Shown piece after piece: positions 37,959 to 47,313 of a stretch of DNA of 64,000 nucleotides (positions are counted from its first letter, which is position 1; each line of letters starts with the position of its first letter). The stretch is from Gammaproteobacteria bacterium. GTDB taxonomy: Bacteria > Pseudomonadota > Gammaproteobacteria > Pseudomonadales > Azotimanducaceae_A. The position numbers and the translations under genes were made by a program. The notes beneath the pieces are model-generated. The model saw only the letters and a list, made by a program, of their open reading frames with translations. It was not told the DNA's origin and searched no databases. The stretch spans positions 1 to 64,000 of the forward strand of contig DUAT01000059.1 in the NCBI GenBank assembly GCA_012960755.1, in the 5' to 3' direction.

Positions 37959-40070
37959 ATGTTGAGTCCTGAACTCAAAACTGACATACAAAGCGCCTAT
38001 ACCCGTCTACTTGATGCTAAGGGCTACAAAGCCAGGGATTGTCAAAAACAGATGATCGCTGATATTGCCAATACACTGGGCAATATAGAAGTTGATGAGA
38101 AAGGCCAGCGTACCTCCGGCAATAGTGTTTGTGTTATCGAGGCAGGAACAGGTACTGGCAAGACAATCGCCTATGCCATTGCCGCACTCCCTGTTGCAAA
38201 AGCACTGGGTAAAACCCTGGTGATTTCCACCGCGACGATAGCGCTGCAGGAACAAATTGTTTTCGTCGACCTACCGGACATCATGGAGCACTCCGGCCTG
38301 GATTTTTCGTTTACCCTGGCCAAAGGTCGTCGGCGTTATCTGTGCCTGTCGCGCCTGGACCTAGCTTTGCAGGAGATGTCGTCCGGGAACCAGAATCTAG
38401 CCTTCTACGATGATGAAATGTTTCCGGTTGAGGAATCCAATCAGGCGCTCTACGAGCTCATGCTGAACAAGTTAGGCCGCGGAGACTGGGACGGTGACCG
38501 GGATAACTGGACAAAAGAGATTGATAACAGCGCCTGGTTTCCCGTCAGTACCGACCATGTGCAATGCACCGGTCGACAATGTTCTCACTATGAAAACTGC
38601 TACTTCTATAAAGCCAGGGAAAGGATTCACCGTGTTGATGTGATTGTGACTAACCATGATCTGGTGATGGCGGACCTGATCATGGGTGGTGGCGCGGTGT
38701 TGCCATTGCCGGAGGACACCATTTATATCTTCGATGAGGGGCACCACTTACCAGACAAGGCCATCAATCACTTATCCAGTTTTCTGCAGGCCCGGAGCAG
38801 CCAGGGATGGCTGGGACAAATGCCGTTGAGCCTGAAACAATTGTCCGACGAACTTGGCCAGATCGGGAGTTTGCCCGGGGGGCTTGCTCAATTTGAAAAC
38901 GCTGCGACCGATCTTGTTGAACAACTCGAAAATGTTATCCAGTTGTTCAGCTCGCTCAGGGCGGAAGCTGAAGGGATTGACGACGATTTAAGGTACCGGT
39001 TTCCCGGCGGGCGGGTTGATCCGGCACATCGTGAGATGAGTCAGTTGCTTTACCAGGGCAACCTTCGACTGCAGGGGCATCTGGATCTGCTGGTTAATGC
39101 GATTGAGGACCAATTGTCTGATGTTGATGCTGGCAGCAAGGACCGATTGGAACATTGGTTGCCGGTTGTTGCCGGGATGTCCTCGAGAGTTGAGGGTGCG
39201 GCCAATCTCTGGCAGCAGTTTATGCTGCCGGATCCGGTCTCTGAACCTCCGCGGGCACGTTGGATAAACTTCCGCGAGGGTGACGAATTGATCCTCCAGT
39301 CCAGCCCGATAGCGGTGCACGACAGTTTGCAGGAATTGCTCTGGTCTCGATGTTTTGCGGCAGTGATCACCTCGGCGACCCTGGCGGTAAGTGCGGACTT
39401 CAGGCGATACCGGGAGCGGGTGGGATTGTCGGAGGAAAACACGTTTCGTGCCTTGCAGAGCCCTTTTCGCTTCCATCAGCAAGCGGTGCTCAGCATCCCG
39501 AAAATGAATGTTGATCCGCGGGAGGCAGACGAACACTCGGACGCCGTCGCCGCATTGTTGCCGGACCTGCTTGATCAGGTAAAAGGTGCGCTGGTACTTT
39601 TTTCTTCATGGCGGCAGATGTATCGGGTCAGTGATGCATTGCCCGGCGAGTTTATGGATAAAGTGATGAGTCAGGGAACAGTTTCGAAAGCTGACATTGT
39701 TTCCCGGCACAAGTCAGAAATAGACGCTGGTAGTGCCAGCGTGATCTTTGGTTTGGCCAGCTTCGCAGAGGGTATCGATTTACCCGGCGACTATTGTGAA
39801 CACGTGGTGGTGGTTAAGATTCCGTTTGCCGTCCCCAATGACCCGGTCGGCGCTACGCTGAGTGAGTGGATTGAGGAAAAAGGCGGTAATTCGTTTCAGG
39901 AGATTATGATTCCCGATGCTGTTTTGCACCTGGTACAGGCTTGCGGTCGACTACTCAGGACGGAAACAGACACCGGGGTGGTGACTATTCTTGATCGTCG
40001 ATTGGTGACGCAACGCTATGGAGGCATGTTGCTAAACGCTCTACCGCCGTTTACCCGGGAAATAGCGTGA
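37959..40070 (+). CDS. dinG: ATP-dependent DNA helicase DinG
   Basis: A 703-residue XPD-like 5'-3' helicase (E. coli 716). Walker A is EAGTGTGKT, the iron-sulfur cluster cysteines are in RRYLC and CTGRQCSHYENC, the DEAH-type box reads DEGHH, and the later helicase motifs appear in FGLASFAEGIDLPG and QACGRLLRTE. It acts on R-loops, D-loops and G-quadruplexes during repair. I chose the ATG at 37959 (MLSPELK); the next gene starts inside its stop. It is divergent from the sorbosone-dehydrogenase-like gene, leaving almost no room for promoters between them. Confidence 0.93.
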   Translation: MLSPELKTDIQSAYTRLLDAKGYKARDCQKQMIADIANTLGNIEVDEKGQRTSGNSVCVIEAGTGTGKTIAYAIAALPVAKALGKTLVISTATIALQEQIVFVDLPDIMEHSGLDFSFTLAKGRRRYLCLSRLDLALQEMSSGNQNLAFYDDEMFPVEESNQALYELMLNKLGRGDWDGDRDNWTKEIDNSAWFPVSTDHVQCTGRQCSHYENCYFYKARERIHRVDVIVTNHDLVMADLIMGGGAVLPLPEDTIYIFDEGHHLPDKAINHLSSFLQARSSQGWLGQMPLSLKQLSDELGQIGSLPGGLAQFENAATDLVEQLENVIQLFSSLRAEAEGIDDDLRYRFPGGRVDPAHREMSQLLYQGNLRLQGHLDLLVNAIEDQLSDVDAGSKDRLEHWLPVVAGMSSRVEGAANLWQQFMLPDPVSEPPRARWINFREGDELILQSSPIAVHDSLQELLWSRCFAAVITSATLAVSADFRRYRERVGLSEENTFRALQSPFRFHQQAVLSIPKMNVDPREADEHSDAVAALLPDLLDQVKGALVLFSSWRQMYRVSDALPGEFMDKVMSQGTVSKADIVSRHKSEIDAGSASVIFGLASFAEGIDLPGDYCEHVVVVKIPFAVPNDPVGATLSEWIEEKGGNSFQEIMIPDAVLHLVQACGRLLRTETDTGVVTILDRRLVTQRYGGMLLNALPPFTREIA

Positions 40071-40984
40071 ACCTGGTAGATTTACTCAGCCTCGATCAAA
40101 AGCGGCAGATGATGAGTGAGAAAGCCTGGTTTGATGAAGTTTGCCGAACGAAAAAGCTGTTCCTGGGGGCTTCGTATTTTGACAGCCTGTTTGCAACGGC
40201 CTGTTGGTTGGAACAGCATCTGAAAAAGTGTCAAAAAGAGCCGGTCAGTAAAAAACTGCTGGTCGGGTTGTCGGGCGCGCAGGGAAGCGGTAAGTCAACT
40301 TTTGCCACGTTGGTCGCAGAACTTATCGAGCATTTATCTGGGGATCAGACGCTTATTCTGTCCATTGATGACTTCTACCTCACCCGGGCTGAACGGCAGG
40401 AACTAGCTGATTCTATCCATCCCCTGCTGGCGACTCGAGGTGTACCAGGTACACATGATATAAAAATGATGTCACAAGTTATCAGTCACGCGCTAAATGA
40501 CAGGGAAGCGATACTGCCACAATTCAGCAAGTCGAAGGATGATCGGGCTGGCCAGCGGACAATCACGACGGATCAATTCGGGATAATTTTGTGTGAAGGC
40601 TGGTGCTGGGGTGCACCACCTGCCACCGGAAAGGAATTGCTGCAGCCAGTCAATGATCTGGAAGCTGAGGAAGACGCCGATTGTATCTGGCGATGCTATG
40701 TAAACGACCAGCTAATCCAATACCAGAGCCTGTTTGAAACCCAATGCTCCGTTTTCATGAAAGTACCGGATATGGCCTCCATTGTTAACTGGCGCTGGCA
40801 ACAGGAACAAGGCCTGACTGCTGGTGAAGGTGTGATGGATCGTCCTGCTGTCGCCAGGTTTGTGATGTATTACGAGAGGATTTCCCGCCGGATGTTGCGG
40901 TTAATGCCTGACAAGGTGGACCTTGTGCTCGAATTGGGTGTGAATCACGAATTTATTGGGTCGAGGTTAAGGCATCTTTACTAG
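40067..40984 (+). CDS. Glycerate-kinase-like P-loop kinase
   Basis: A 305-residue P-loop kinase with Walker A GAQGSGKST at about residues 79-87, SIDDFYLTRAERQ, TRGVPGTHD and ILCEGWCWG. This order is that of the YggC/plant-type D-glycerate 3-kinase group, related to uridine kinase and pantothenate kinase. The start is a GTG overlapping the dinG stop (GTGA), so it is probably translated with dinG, but I see no functional link. Substrate assignment to D-glycerate is from family likeness only. Confidence 0.8.
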   Translation: MNLVDLLSLDQKRQMMSEKAWFDEVCRTKKLFLGASYFDSLFATACWLEQHLKKCQKEPVSKKLLVGLSGAQGSGKSTFATLVAELIEHLSGDQTLILSIDDFYLTRAERQELADSIHPLLATRGVPGTHDIKMMSQVISHALNDREAILPQFSKSKDDRAGQRTITTDQFGIILCEGWCWGAPPATGKELLQPVNDLEAEEDADCIWRCYVNDQLIQYQSLFETQCSVFMKVPDMASIVNWRWQQEQGLTAGEGVMDRPAVARFVMYYERISRRMLRLMPDKVDLVLELGVNHEFIGSRLRHLY

Positions 40985-41018
40985 ACCGCAACAGGTGACG
41001 TTTCGATTAGTCATGCCG

Positions 41019-41077
41019 GTTCAGCTACCGTTCAGCCAGGGAGCCTCTGAACACCGTGTAGTTCAGGAATTGTTCAG
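41019..41077 (+). promoter_or_regulatory. Two pairs of GTTCAG direct repeats, 11 bp apart
   Basis: GTTCAG occurs at 41019-41024 and 41030-41035, and again at 41061-41066 and 41072-41077. Each pair is spaced exactly 11 bp start to start, one helical turn, which is the geometry of OmpR/PhoP-family response-regulator boxes. A reverse copy, CTGAAC, lies between the pairs at 41047-41052. The array is 50-110 bases upstream of the glycine-zipper gene, the first gene of the run ending in a PhoP-like regulator and its kinase, so autoregulation is the simplest reading. Confidence 0.65.
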
Positions 41078-41127
41078 CCTGCAATCGTTAATCTACTGGT
41101 CACATACAGATAAATAGGTGATCAACA

Positions 41128-41655
41128 ATGAAATTTATCGGATTAGGCTTAGCCGCTACACTTTTCACTACCTCGGTTTTTGGCCAACACATAACTTACG
41201 ACTATGGAACGGTCGTTGAGTCAGTGCCCATTGTGAAGACCTATAGGGTCTCAACGCCGCGAGAGGAATGCTGGCAGGAGGAAATCACGTACCAGCAGCC
41301 GCGTGATGATCACGGTGTTGGCACTGTCGTCGGCGCCGTGTTGGGTGGAGCAGTGGGGAATGCCGTTGGACACAAGAAAAAGAACAAACAGGTGGGTGTT
41401 GTTGTGGGTGCTATTCTTGGTGGCACAATAGGCCATGCGATTTCGGTGAGCAATCAACGTCGAAGTGCCTATCAGGTGAATTCGTATCGTCAGACCGAAG
41501 AAGTTTGCAGGACGTATCGTGACTATCGCCAGGAAGAGAAGATTGTGGGATACCGAATCAGGTACCGTTTTAACAATGAAACCTATACTACTCGCACGGA
41601 TGTCGATCCGGGTGATACCATCAAGCTTCGTTTGGCGGTTTCACCGGTCATTTAA
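41128..41655 (+). CDS. Glycine-zipper 2TM outer-membrane-type protein
   Basis: A 175-residue exported protein: a signal peptide of about 19 residues ending VFG, a Tyr/Arg-rich segment, a glycine zipper pair (GTVVGAVLGGAVGNAVG and GVVVGAILGGTIG, about residues 66-105) separated by HKKKNKQ, and a basic Arg/Tyr-rich tail with YRIRY. This is the SlyB/Rick_17kDa-like glycine-zipper 2TM group, typical of PhoP-controlled envelope proteins. No lipobox. AGGTGATC precedes the ATG. The response-regulator-type repeats lie just upstream. Confidence 0.85.
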   Translation: MKFIGLGLAATLFTTSVFGQHITYDYGTVVESVPIVKTYRVSTPREECWQEEITYQQPRDDHGVGTVVGAVLGGAVGNAVGHKKKNKQVGVVVGAILGGTIGHAISVSNQRRSAYQVNSYRQTEEVCRTYRDYRQEEKIVGYRIRYRFNNETYTTRTDVDPGDTIKLRLAVSPVI

Positions 41656-41658
41656 TGC

Positions 41659-41710
41659 AGGAACCTCTGATTAAGGTCTATTAAAATATCCACTTAATCA
41701 TAGGTTTCCT
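41659..41710. repeat. Long imperfect hairpin between glycine-zipper and PepSY genes
   Basis: Arms 41659-41675 and 41693-41710 pair over GATTAAG/CTTAATC and, after a mismatch, over AGGAA..CCT/AGG..TTCCT, with a 17-base AT-rich loop. It lies directly after the glycine-zipper stop and has no T run. It might slow exonucleases or partly terminate transcription so that the first gene is expressed more than the rest. Confidence 0.5.
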
Positions 41711-41727
41711 AAACAAGAGAAAAGGTT

Positions 41728-42039
41728 ATGGCTGTCCTTAGAATCCTGGTTTTTATGCTGTTCTGCTTTGGCGTGACCGGGATTGCGACGGCAGATGTTC
41801 TCCGGGTCGCGGACCAAAGTTCGAGCCGGAACAATATCGTGCAGGAAGGACAGAAGGTTAGGGTAAGTAACCAGCAGGCAGCCAACAAGGTAAAGCGCCG
41901 CTATCCGGGGAGCAAGATTCTCTCTGTAAAACTGATTCATAATGGTGGGCCTCCCGTGTACAGAATTAAAACCCTGTCCGATGACGGAATTGTTAAACAT
42001 GTTTTCGTTGATGGCATCAGTGGTGATTTATTCGAATGA
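41728..42039 (+). CDS. Periplasmic PepSY-domain protein
   Basis: A 103-residue exported protein: signal peptide of about 22 residues ending TAD, then a PepSY-type fold (SNQQAANKVKRRYPGSKILSVKLI, PVYRIKTLSDDG, VFVDGISGDLFE). Small PepSY proteins beside PhoPQ-like pairs are common in marine and soil gammaproteobacteria, and are thought to sense or tune envelope signals. Its stop overlaps the regulator's ATG (ATGA). Confidence 0.85.
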   Translation: MAVLRILVFMLFCFGVTGIATADVLRVADQSSSRNNIVQEGQKVRVSNQQAANKVKRRYPGSKILSVKLIHNGGPPVYRIKTLSDDGIVKHVFVDGISGDLFE

Positions 42040-42719
42040 GCAAACGACTGTTATTGATCGAAGACGAGACCAAATTGAGAGATCAGTTACTGGACATCCT
42101 GCAACGGCATGGATATGAGACAGACGCATGTTCCGATGGTCAGCAAGGTCTTAATGTCGCACAGAAAAATCAGTATGATATCGCTGTAATAGACCTCGGC
42201 TTACCCAAGGTATCTGGTATTGAGATAATTAAAACGATTCGCGCAGAAGGTCGTGAATACCCCATAATAATATTGACGGCACGAAGCGACTGGACAGACA
42301 AGGTGGACGGATTAGCTGCAGGAGCAGATGATTACCTGGTCAAACCGTTCCATGTGCAGGAACTGCTCGCAAGGCTTGATGCGCAGATTCGAAGGGCCAC
42401 CGGTAAATTTAAATCCACCCTTGAAGGCGGCGCAGTTCACATGGACACCCGGGGCAAGCGAGTCAATGTTGATGGTGAACCAGTTGATCTCACTGCCTTT
42501 GAATACAAATTACTTGAATACCTGATGCTGCACCCGGGAGAAGTCATTTCAAAAACTGAGCTCACGGACCACCTGTATGATCAGGACTTCGACAGAGACA
42601 GTAACGTCATTGAGGTGTTCGTCGGACGCCTGCGTAAGAAGCTTGATCCTCGAAATGCCTTAAAGCCGATCGAAACTGTTCGCGGGCAGGGTTACCGGTT
42701 TACCCTGACAGGTTCTTAG
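42036..42719 (+). CDS. PhoP-like response regulator (OmpR family)
   Basis: A 227-residue two-domain regulator. The receiver domain has the acidic pair in LIEDE, phospho-acceptor Asp53 in VIDLGLP, Thr in ILTAR and Lys in VKPFH. The C-terminal winged helix has the recognition segment DRDSNVIEVFVGRLRKKLDP, characteristic of the PhoP/QseB branch. It should bind direct repeats 11 bp apart, such as those at 41019-41077. It overlaps the PepSY stop, and the kinase starts 7 bases after its stop. Confidence 0.93.
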   Translation: MSKRLLLIEDETKLRDQLLDILQRHGYETDACSDGQQGLNVAQKNQYDIAVIDLGLPKVSGIEIIKTIRAEGREYPIIILTARSDWTDKVDGLAAGADDYLVKPFHVQELLARLDAQIRRATGKFKSTLEGGAVHMDTRGKRVNVDGEPVDLTAFEYKLLEYLMLHPGEVISKTELTDHLYDQDFDRDSNVIEVFVGRLRKKLDPRNALKPIETVRGQGYRFTLTGS

Positions 42720-42726
42720 TCCTTAC

Positions 42727-44142
42727 ATGTCTTTTAAATCCTATTCTTTAAGGGATCGGATGCTTTTGACAGCCAGCCTGGTGCTGTTTGTTTTTCTGGG
42801 GCTGATGGGGTTAGTACTGGATCAGGCATTCCAGCGTTCTGCTGAAAAAAGTGTATCTGAGCGACTACTGATCCAGATTTACGGATTGCTTTCAGTGACA
42901 GAGTTAAACGCCGGGGAATTGTTCCTGCCAGAGGTACTGCAGGAACCGCGGTTCAACAACCCGGGATCTGGTTTGTTCGCGCTGGTTCTTGACGAACGTG
43001 GCGGGGAGCAGTGGCGGAGTCCTTCCTCGGTTGATCTTGTCATTTCCCAGGAAGAGACAGTGGCACTCCACGCGGGTCTTGAACCCGGTTCAGATCGTTT
43101 CGATGAGATTATCCAATCGAAAGAACAAAGGTTCTTCTTTCTAAGTTACAAAATACTATGGCTGGGGGCTGGCGACACAGCCACCCAATTGACTTTCGTT
43201 GTTGTTCAGTCCATGGACGCATACCTGGGTGAAATTCAAAGTTATCGTAACAATCTGTGGAGTTGGCTGGTGGGTGTGATTGTTATTCTGATTGCCATAC
43301 AGGGTTTTATCATGAAGTGGAGTTTATCTCCCCTTGGTGAACTGGCAGGGGATCTGAAGGCAATTGAAGACGGCGCACAGGAATATCTGGACGGGGAGTA
43401 CCCCACGGAAATAGCCGGTGTTACCAGGAACCTTAACCTGTTGCTGTCGAGTGAACGACGACAGCGGGAAAAATATAGAACGACTCTGGCAGATCTGGCT
43501 CATAGCCTCAAAACGCCCCTGGCCATTCTCAAGGGGAGCGCAAATCAGCTCACTTACCTTAAGAGGGATTATGCCCAAACAACAGATGGAGAGATCGGAG
43601 TCATTGGTGCAGTTCAGGATATTCAGCAAACCATTGATGAGCAGGTGGCTCGAATGGACCAGATTGTAGGTTATCAGCTGGAGCGGGCGGTTGCAGGTTC
43701 TTCCGTGTTAATCAGAAAGGCGATACAGGTTCCGCCGATCGTAAAAAAACTTATCGGGGCTTTGAAGAAGGTTTATCGCGATAAAGAAATCGACATTGAA
43801 ATCAATGTGACGGACTGTACTTTTTTTGGTGACGAGCGAGACTTGATGGAAGTGTTAGGCAATATTGTTGACAATGCGTGCAAGTATGGCAATAAGCGGG
43901 TCAGAGTTTTTGTTGGGCAGCAGGGAGAAGCTGACCTGATGCTAGTTATCGAGGACGATGGCGCTGGAATCTCGAGTAAGGACCGGGCAAAAATACTCAG
44001 TCGTGGCTTACGTCTTGATTCAAAACAATCGGGTCAGGGTATCGGCCTGGCAGTGGTAGTCGAAATTGTCGAGCGCTATGGCGGTAAGATCGAGGTGGGT
44101 GAATCAGCACTTGGCGGCGCAAAAATAACTGTGGCGATGTAG
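42727..44142 (+). CDS. PhoQ-like sensor histidine kinase
   Basis: A 471-residue inner-membrane kinase. Two transmembrane helices (about 13-33 and 180-200) bracket a periplasmic sensor of about 145 residues, followed by a HAMP-like linker, the dimerisation helix with His259 in LAHSLKTPLAIL, and the ATPase domain (N box NIVDNACKYG, G boxes EDDGAGIS and GQGIGLAVV). The LAHSLKTPLA form is that of PhoQ. The periplasmic domain lacks an obvious acidic cluster, so Mg2+ sensing is not assured. Confidence 0.92.
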   Translation: MSFKSYSLRDRMLLTASLVLFVFLGLMGLVLDQAFQRSAEKSVSERLLIQIYGLLSVTELNAGELFLPEVLQEPRFNNPGSGLFALVLDERGGEQWRSPSSVDLVISQEETVALHAGLEPGSDRFDEIIQSKEQRFFFLSYKILWLGAGDTATQLTFVVVQSMDAYLGEIQSYRNNLWSWLVGVIVILIAIQGFIMKWSLSPLGELAGDLKAIEDGAQEYLDGEYPTEIAGVTRNLNLLLSSERRQREKYRTTLADLAHSLKTPLAILKGSANQLTYLKRDYAQTTDGEIGVIGAVQDIQQTIDEQVARMDQIVGYQLERAVAGSSVLIRKAIQVPPIVKKLIGALKKVYRDKEIDIEINVTDCTFFGDERDLMEVLGNIVDNACKYGNKRVRVFVGQQGEADLMLVIEDDGAGISSKDRAKILSRGLRLDSKQSGQGIGLAVVVEIVERYGGKIEVGESALGGAKITVAM

Positions 44143-44170
44143 GGCTGTTTACAACATTGCTCAATGTCGT

Positions 44171-44210
44171 TGCGATACCGGACTACAGACGACGTTATCG
44201 CCTGATTTTT
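44171..44210. terminator. Weak candidate terminator between convergent genes
   Basis: GCGATA near 44172 can pair with TATCGC near 44196, with CG on either side of a mismatch, followed by CTGATTTTTT at about 44202-44211. It lies between the kinase stop and the DUF2845 stop and would serve the + strand gene. The stem is short with a large loop, so confidence is low. Confidence 0.3.
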
Positions 44211-44497
44211 TCCACGCGAATGAGTCGTCCGGCTTCGAACGTCAGCACGTCATAGTATCTGCCGAACTTGTAAATCCATTCTTCCAGCTGATGTTCTCGT
44301 TCCTGGCTTCCGCCGGGATGGGGCACTCGTCGCAGAGTATAACCAATGATTTCCTTGCTGATCGGTTTGCCGCACTTGTCTTCTACATGTATTTTCAAAT
44401 CGCCTTCTACTATCAGATCTGTACCACAGCGCAAAGCGCTTGCATTCACTGAAATCAAAGAGACAACGAAGAAGAGAAGGATAGAGAATATGCTCAC
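44195..44497 (-). CDS. DUF2845 exported protein
   Basis: A 100-residue protein with a signal peptide (SIFSILLFFVVSLISVNASA) and a mature part with two Cys (LRCGTDLIVEGD and DKCGKPISKE) spaced as in DUF2845; the end, EEWIYKFGRYYDVLTFEAGRLIRVE, is the most conserved part. Function unknown; the Cys pair may form a disulfide in the periplasm. I chose the GTG at 44497, which overlaps the upstream stop as GTGA and has GGAG eight bases before it; the frame is open further back but only inside the neighbouring gene. Confidence 0.75.
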   Translation of the reverse strand: MSIFSILLFFVVSLISVNASALRCGTDLIVEGDLKIHVEDKCGKPISKEIIGYTLRRVPHPGGSQEREHQLEEWIYKFGRYYDVLTFEAGRLIRVEKIRR

Positions 44498-47181
44498 CCG
44501 GCTCCCAACTTTGCTTCTGCCTGGTTGAAGCGGATTTTGAGCTTTTCGTCTACAATTTTCACAGGCAGGCAATGCCAGGTGATCTGGATATCACGAATTT
44601 GCTCGGCGGTAGTTCGGGTTTCCTTTATGCCCTGGGAAAGTTCCCGGTTCAAGCGCTCCACCTGGTAAGCCATACGGGCAGTGGCGCTTTCGGATGGTGA
44701 ATCTATACCGAGTAGAATTTCCAGGCGAATGCATAATTGTTCGGCCTCTTTTGGGTCGTTACCTATCGTGCCCTGGCGTCGTGCGGTGATCTTTTCAAGC
44801 AGCGGCTTGTCGAGTTCCACATCACCCTGCCAGGCCGCATCCAGGGCTGCAGTGTCGATGCTGCCAGCCTCATACTGGCTGCAGAGCTCAGCGCGGCGGA
44901 TTAGTTCTGTCATCATCTGCTGACTGGAAGCACGCGCCTGTTGCTTTATGAGACCAGAAGCTTTCTTGATGAGTCGCTGGGACTCCCTGATCGATGTGTG
45001 ATCACTCGAAAGTGAAAATTCCTCCAGTGACTTTTTAAATTTGTGAATATCTGATTGGTGGATGGGCTCATTGCTTTCTAAAAAGTCTGCAAAGGCGCTG
45101 ACCGTGTTCTTAACCTGCGCAAGAAATTCGTTGTTTTTTTGTTTCTCTGCTTCGACGCGTTGTTCTCGCTCGCTGAAAATACGGTCGCATTCAACCCTGA
45201 ATTCCTTCCATAGTTTTTGATCGTCTCTTCGATCTGTAATACCGATGGTTTTCCACTGCACCTGAACTGCCTTGGTCTTATCCACTTTTTGCTTCACCGG
45301 CATGTCGGCTGTGACAATTTCTTTTATATCTGCAATTAAGCCGGACTTTAGATTGTGGTTGCGTTGATATTCAGTGTTTTGCTTTGCCTGCAGCGCATCG
45401 ATAATCCCGCTAAACCTGCCGTAGATTTTCTTTCGTTTTGATCCGGGAATGTCGTCATACTTCCGCCATTCGTTTTTTGCCTTTTTAATCACAGCGTTGG
45501 CTTTTTTCCAATCCGTGTGTTCCCAGTCGTTTTCCTGGATAAATACTTCCAGAAAGTCGCAAATCTTTTTCTTTTCTGCCAGGTTTTTTTCCCGAACGTT
45601 TCGTTGTTCTGCGAAGTATTGCGCACACGGCTCATAAGCAAGGTCACCTTGTTTCTTAAATCGAGCCCACATTCTCTGGGCAGACCTGCTGTCCGATGAT
45701 CCCAGTTTCTTCCACTGTGTCTGCAGTTCCTTGATAGCTTTGGCTTTTTCAGTTGGCAGGATACCCGGGTCCGTGGCGAGCCTTTCCATGCTGTTACAAA
45801 GCTCTTCCCTTTTTGGGTCGGTGGCGTACCCTTGCCAGTCCCTTAGCTCACTGAGTTTAGTCGTCAGCTCATGAATTCTGTTAAGGGATTTTTTCGGCGC
45901 GGCCACTTTCTCGTTCAGATGATTTAATGCGGTCAGTGCCCGGCTAGCCGCTTTGATATGACCTTCACTAATCGCTGTCTCCAAATGGGCCAGATGTTTT
46001 TCAATCGCCGCCAGTTTCTCCTGGCGACTATTCTCTGCCCTGGTTTTCTCCAGCTGCTGGTTCTGCACCTGGATTCTTGCAGCGACCAGCGAGTCTGGTA
46101 ATGGAAATGCCTCAGGCCAGTGAATATGGGACAGTTGTCCTGCCTGTTCGTCGGCTTGCAAGGTCGGCAACTTCTCTTCGAGCTTGTGCCAGGAGGTGTA
46201 TTGATCATAGATCTGTTGCAAAGGGGTGGACAAGGCGTAGTAAGGGTTGAGGTCCATTCCGTCCGGCCAGCGGCGTCGGGCTTCCTTCAGAGTCTCCTCA
46301 ACGGTGTCAATGTTCTTCACGGAAACATGCAATGACTCGGTCAGCTTGCGTAATTGATGAACAATATCTTCCGCATCAGTTTTCCGTTTCTCGCGTGTTT
46401 TTATTACCACATCGATTATCGACTCACACATCACCCGCGCAGTCACAAAACGTTGGTTCAAGTCATTCGGAATAGCATTCGGGTTGTCAATTAGCAGATT
46501 ATTCCAATTGTCGTTCACTGCTGACAATCGCCGCTCGAAATCATCAGCATATTCACTGCCTGCGAGTTTTTCGATTAGCTTGAGATTGTGGTCAAGGTTT
46601 GCTTCGAGTTCGTATTGGTGTTCGCGTCTTGATTTAATCTGCTGCAGTTTGCTTTTGACGATTCTTGCGACGTTTTTATCTTTACCGAGATGGTACCTAT
46701 GGATGCGTTCCAGCTGATTTTCATCATCGTCAGCAAGGGCACACAATCGGTTAGCGGACAGTTGATGGACCTGCGTATGGTTAGGGTTTGACAGTATTGT
46801 TTCCAGATGGGTGGCATCGACCAGCGAAGCGGCCTTGCATTTAACGTCCAATTTTTCTGCATTATTTACCAGCTGAACCAGCAGCTCATTTGAAAGTTCT
46901 TCATTAACCTGGTCGAAATAGGCCAGGTCGGAACCCACTACTTTGACCCACTGGGTAGTGGCTGATTCACCCACCTCCGGTAAAACCAGCAAGTCCAGAA
47001 GTGCAACAGGATTTCTAATTTGACGAATGGAGGCCAGACGGACCTCTAGGTCCGGGTCGGTTTTGGCCAGTTGAATCAGAATTTCCGGTGCCAGATCTCC
47101 GCTGGAGAGGCTCTTCAGTCTGATTTTGGCATTTTTGTGCTGCCACTTGGGCGTTGTCTCGAGCAGTCGGCTGATCTTCAT
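44494..47181 (-). CDS. DUF349-repeat cytoplasmic coiled-coil protein
   Basis: An 895-residue, highly charged, mostly helical protein with several DUF349 repeats, each recognisable by a WKK or QWK core: ELQTQWKKLG, then WRKYDDIPGSKRKKIYGRF, then VQWKTIGITDRRDDQKLWKEFR. The N-terminal 150 residues look like HEAT-type repeats (LVLPEVGESATTQWVKVV and neighbours). Large DUF349 proteins of this kind are widespread in gammaproteobacteria and have no agreed function. No signal peptide. The DUF2845 gene is translationally coupled behind it. Confidence 0.85.
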   Translation of the reverse strand: MKISRLLETTPKWQHKNAKIRLKSLSSGDLAPEILIQLAKTDPDLEVRLASIRQIRNPVALLDLLVLPEVGESATTQWVKVVGSDLAYFDQVNEELSNELLVQLVNNAEKLDVKCKAASLVDATHLETILSNPNHTQVHQLSANRLCALADDDENQLERIHRYHLGKDKNVARIVKSKLQQIKSRREHQYELEANLDHNLKLIEKLAGSEYADDFERRLSAVNDNWNNLLIDNPNAIPNDLNQRFVTARVMCESIIDVVIKTREKRKTDAEDIVHQLRKLTESLHVSVKNIDTVEETLKEARRRWPDGMDLNPYYALSTPLQQIYDQYTSWHKLEEKLPTLQADEQAGQLSHIHWPEAFPLPDSLVAARIQVQNQQLEKTRAENSRQEKLAAIEKHLAHLETAISEGHIKAASRALTALNHLNEKVAAPKKSLNRIHELTTKLSELRDWQGYATDPKREELCNSMERLATDPGILPTEKAKAIKELQTQWKKLGSSDSRSAQRMWARFKKQGDLAYEPCAQYFAEQRNVREKNLAEKKKICDFLEVFIQENDWEHTDWKKANAVIKKAKNEWRKYDDIPGSKRKKIYGRFSGIIDALQAKQNTEYQRNHNLKSGLIADIKEIVTADMPVKQKVDKTKAVQVQWKTIGITDRRDDQKLWKEFRVECDRIFSEREQRVEAEKQKNNEFLAQVKNTVSAFADFLESNEPIHQSDIHKFKKSLEEFSLSSDHTSIRESQRLIKKASGLIKQQARASSQQMMTELIRRAELCSQYEAGSIDTAALDAAWQGDVELDKPLLEKITARRQGTIGNDPKEAEQLCIRLEILLGIDSPSESATARMAYQVERLNRELSQGIKETRTTAEQIRDIQITWHCLPVKIVDEKLKIRFNQAEAKLGAG

Positions 47182-47313
47182 AAATCAATACTACGGTATT
47201 ATTGCAGGTTCGGCTTTCTTCAAGTGGAGTGCCTTCTAATACAAGATAGACCGGATCTTTAAAGACAAAATTCTATAAATTGATTTCTCCAAGGTCCTAT
47301 CACAAGGTCTTAT

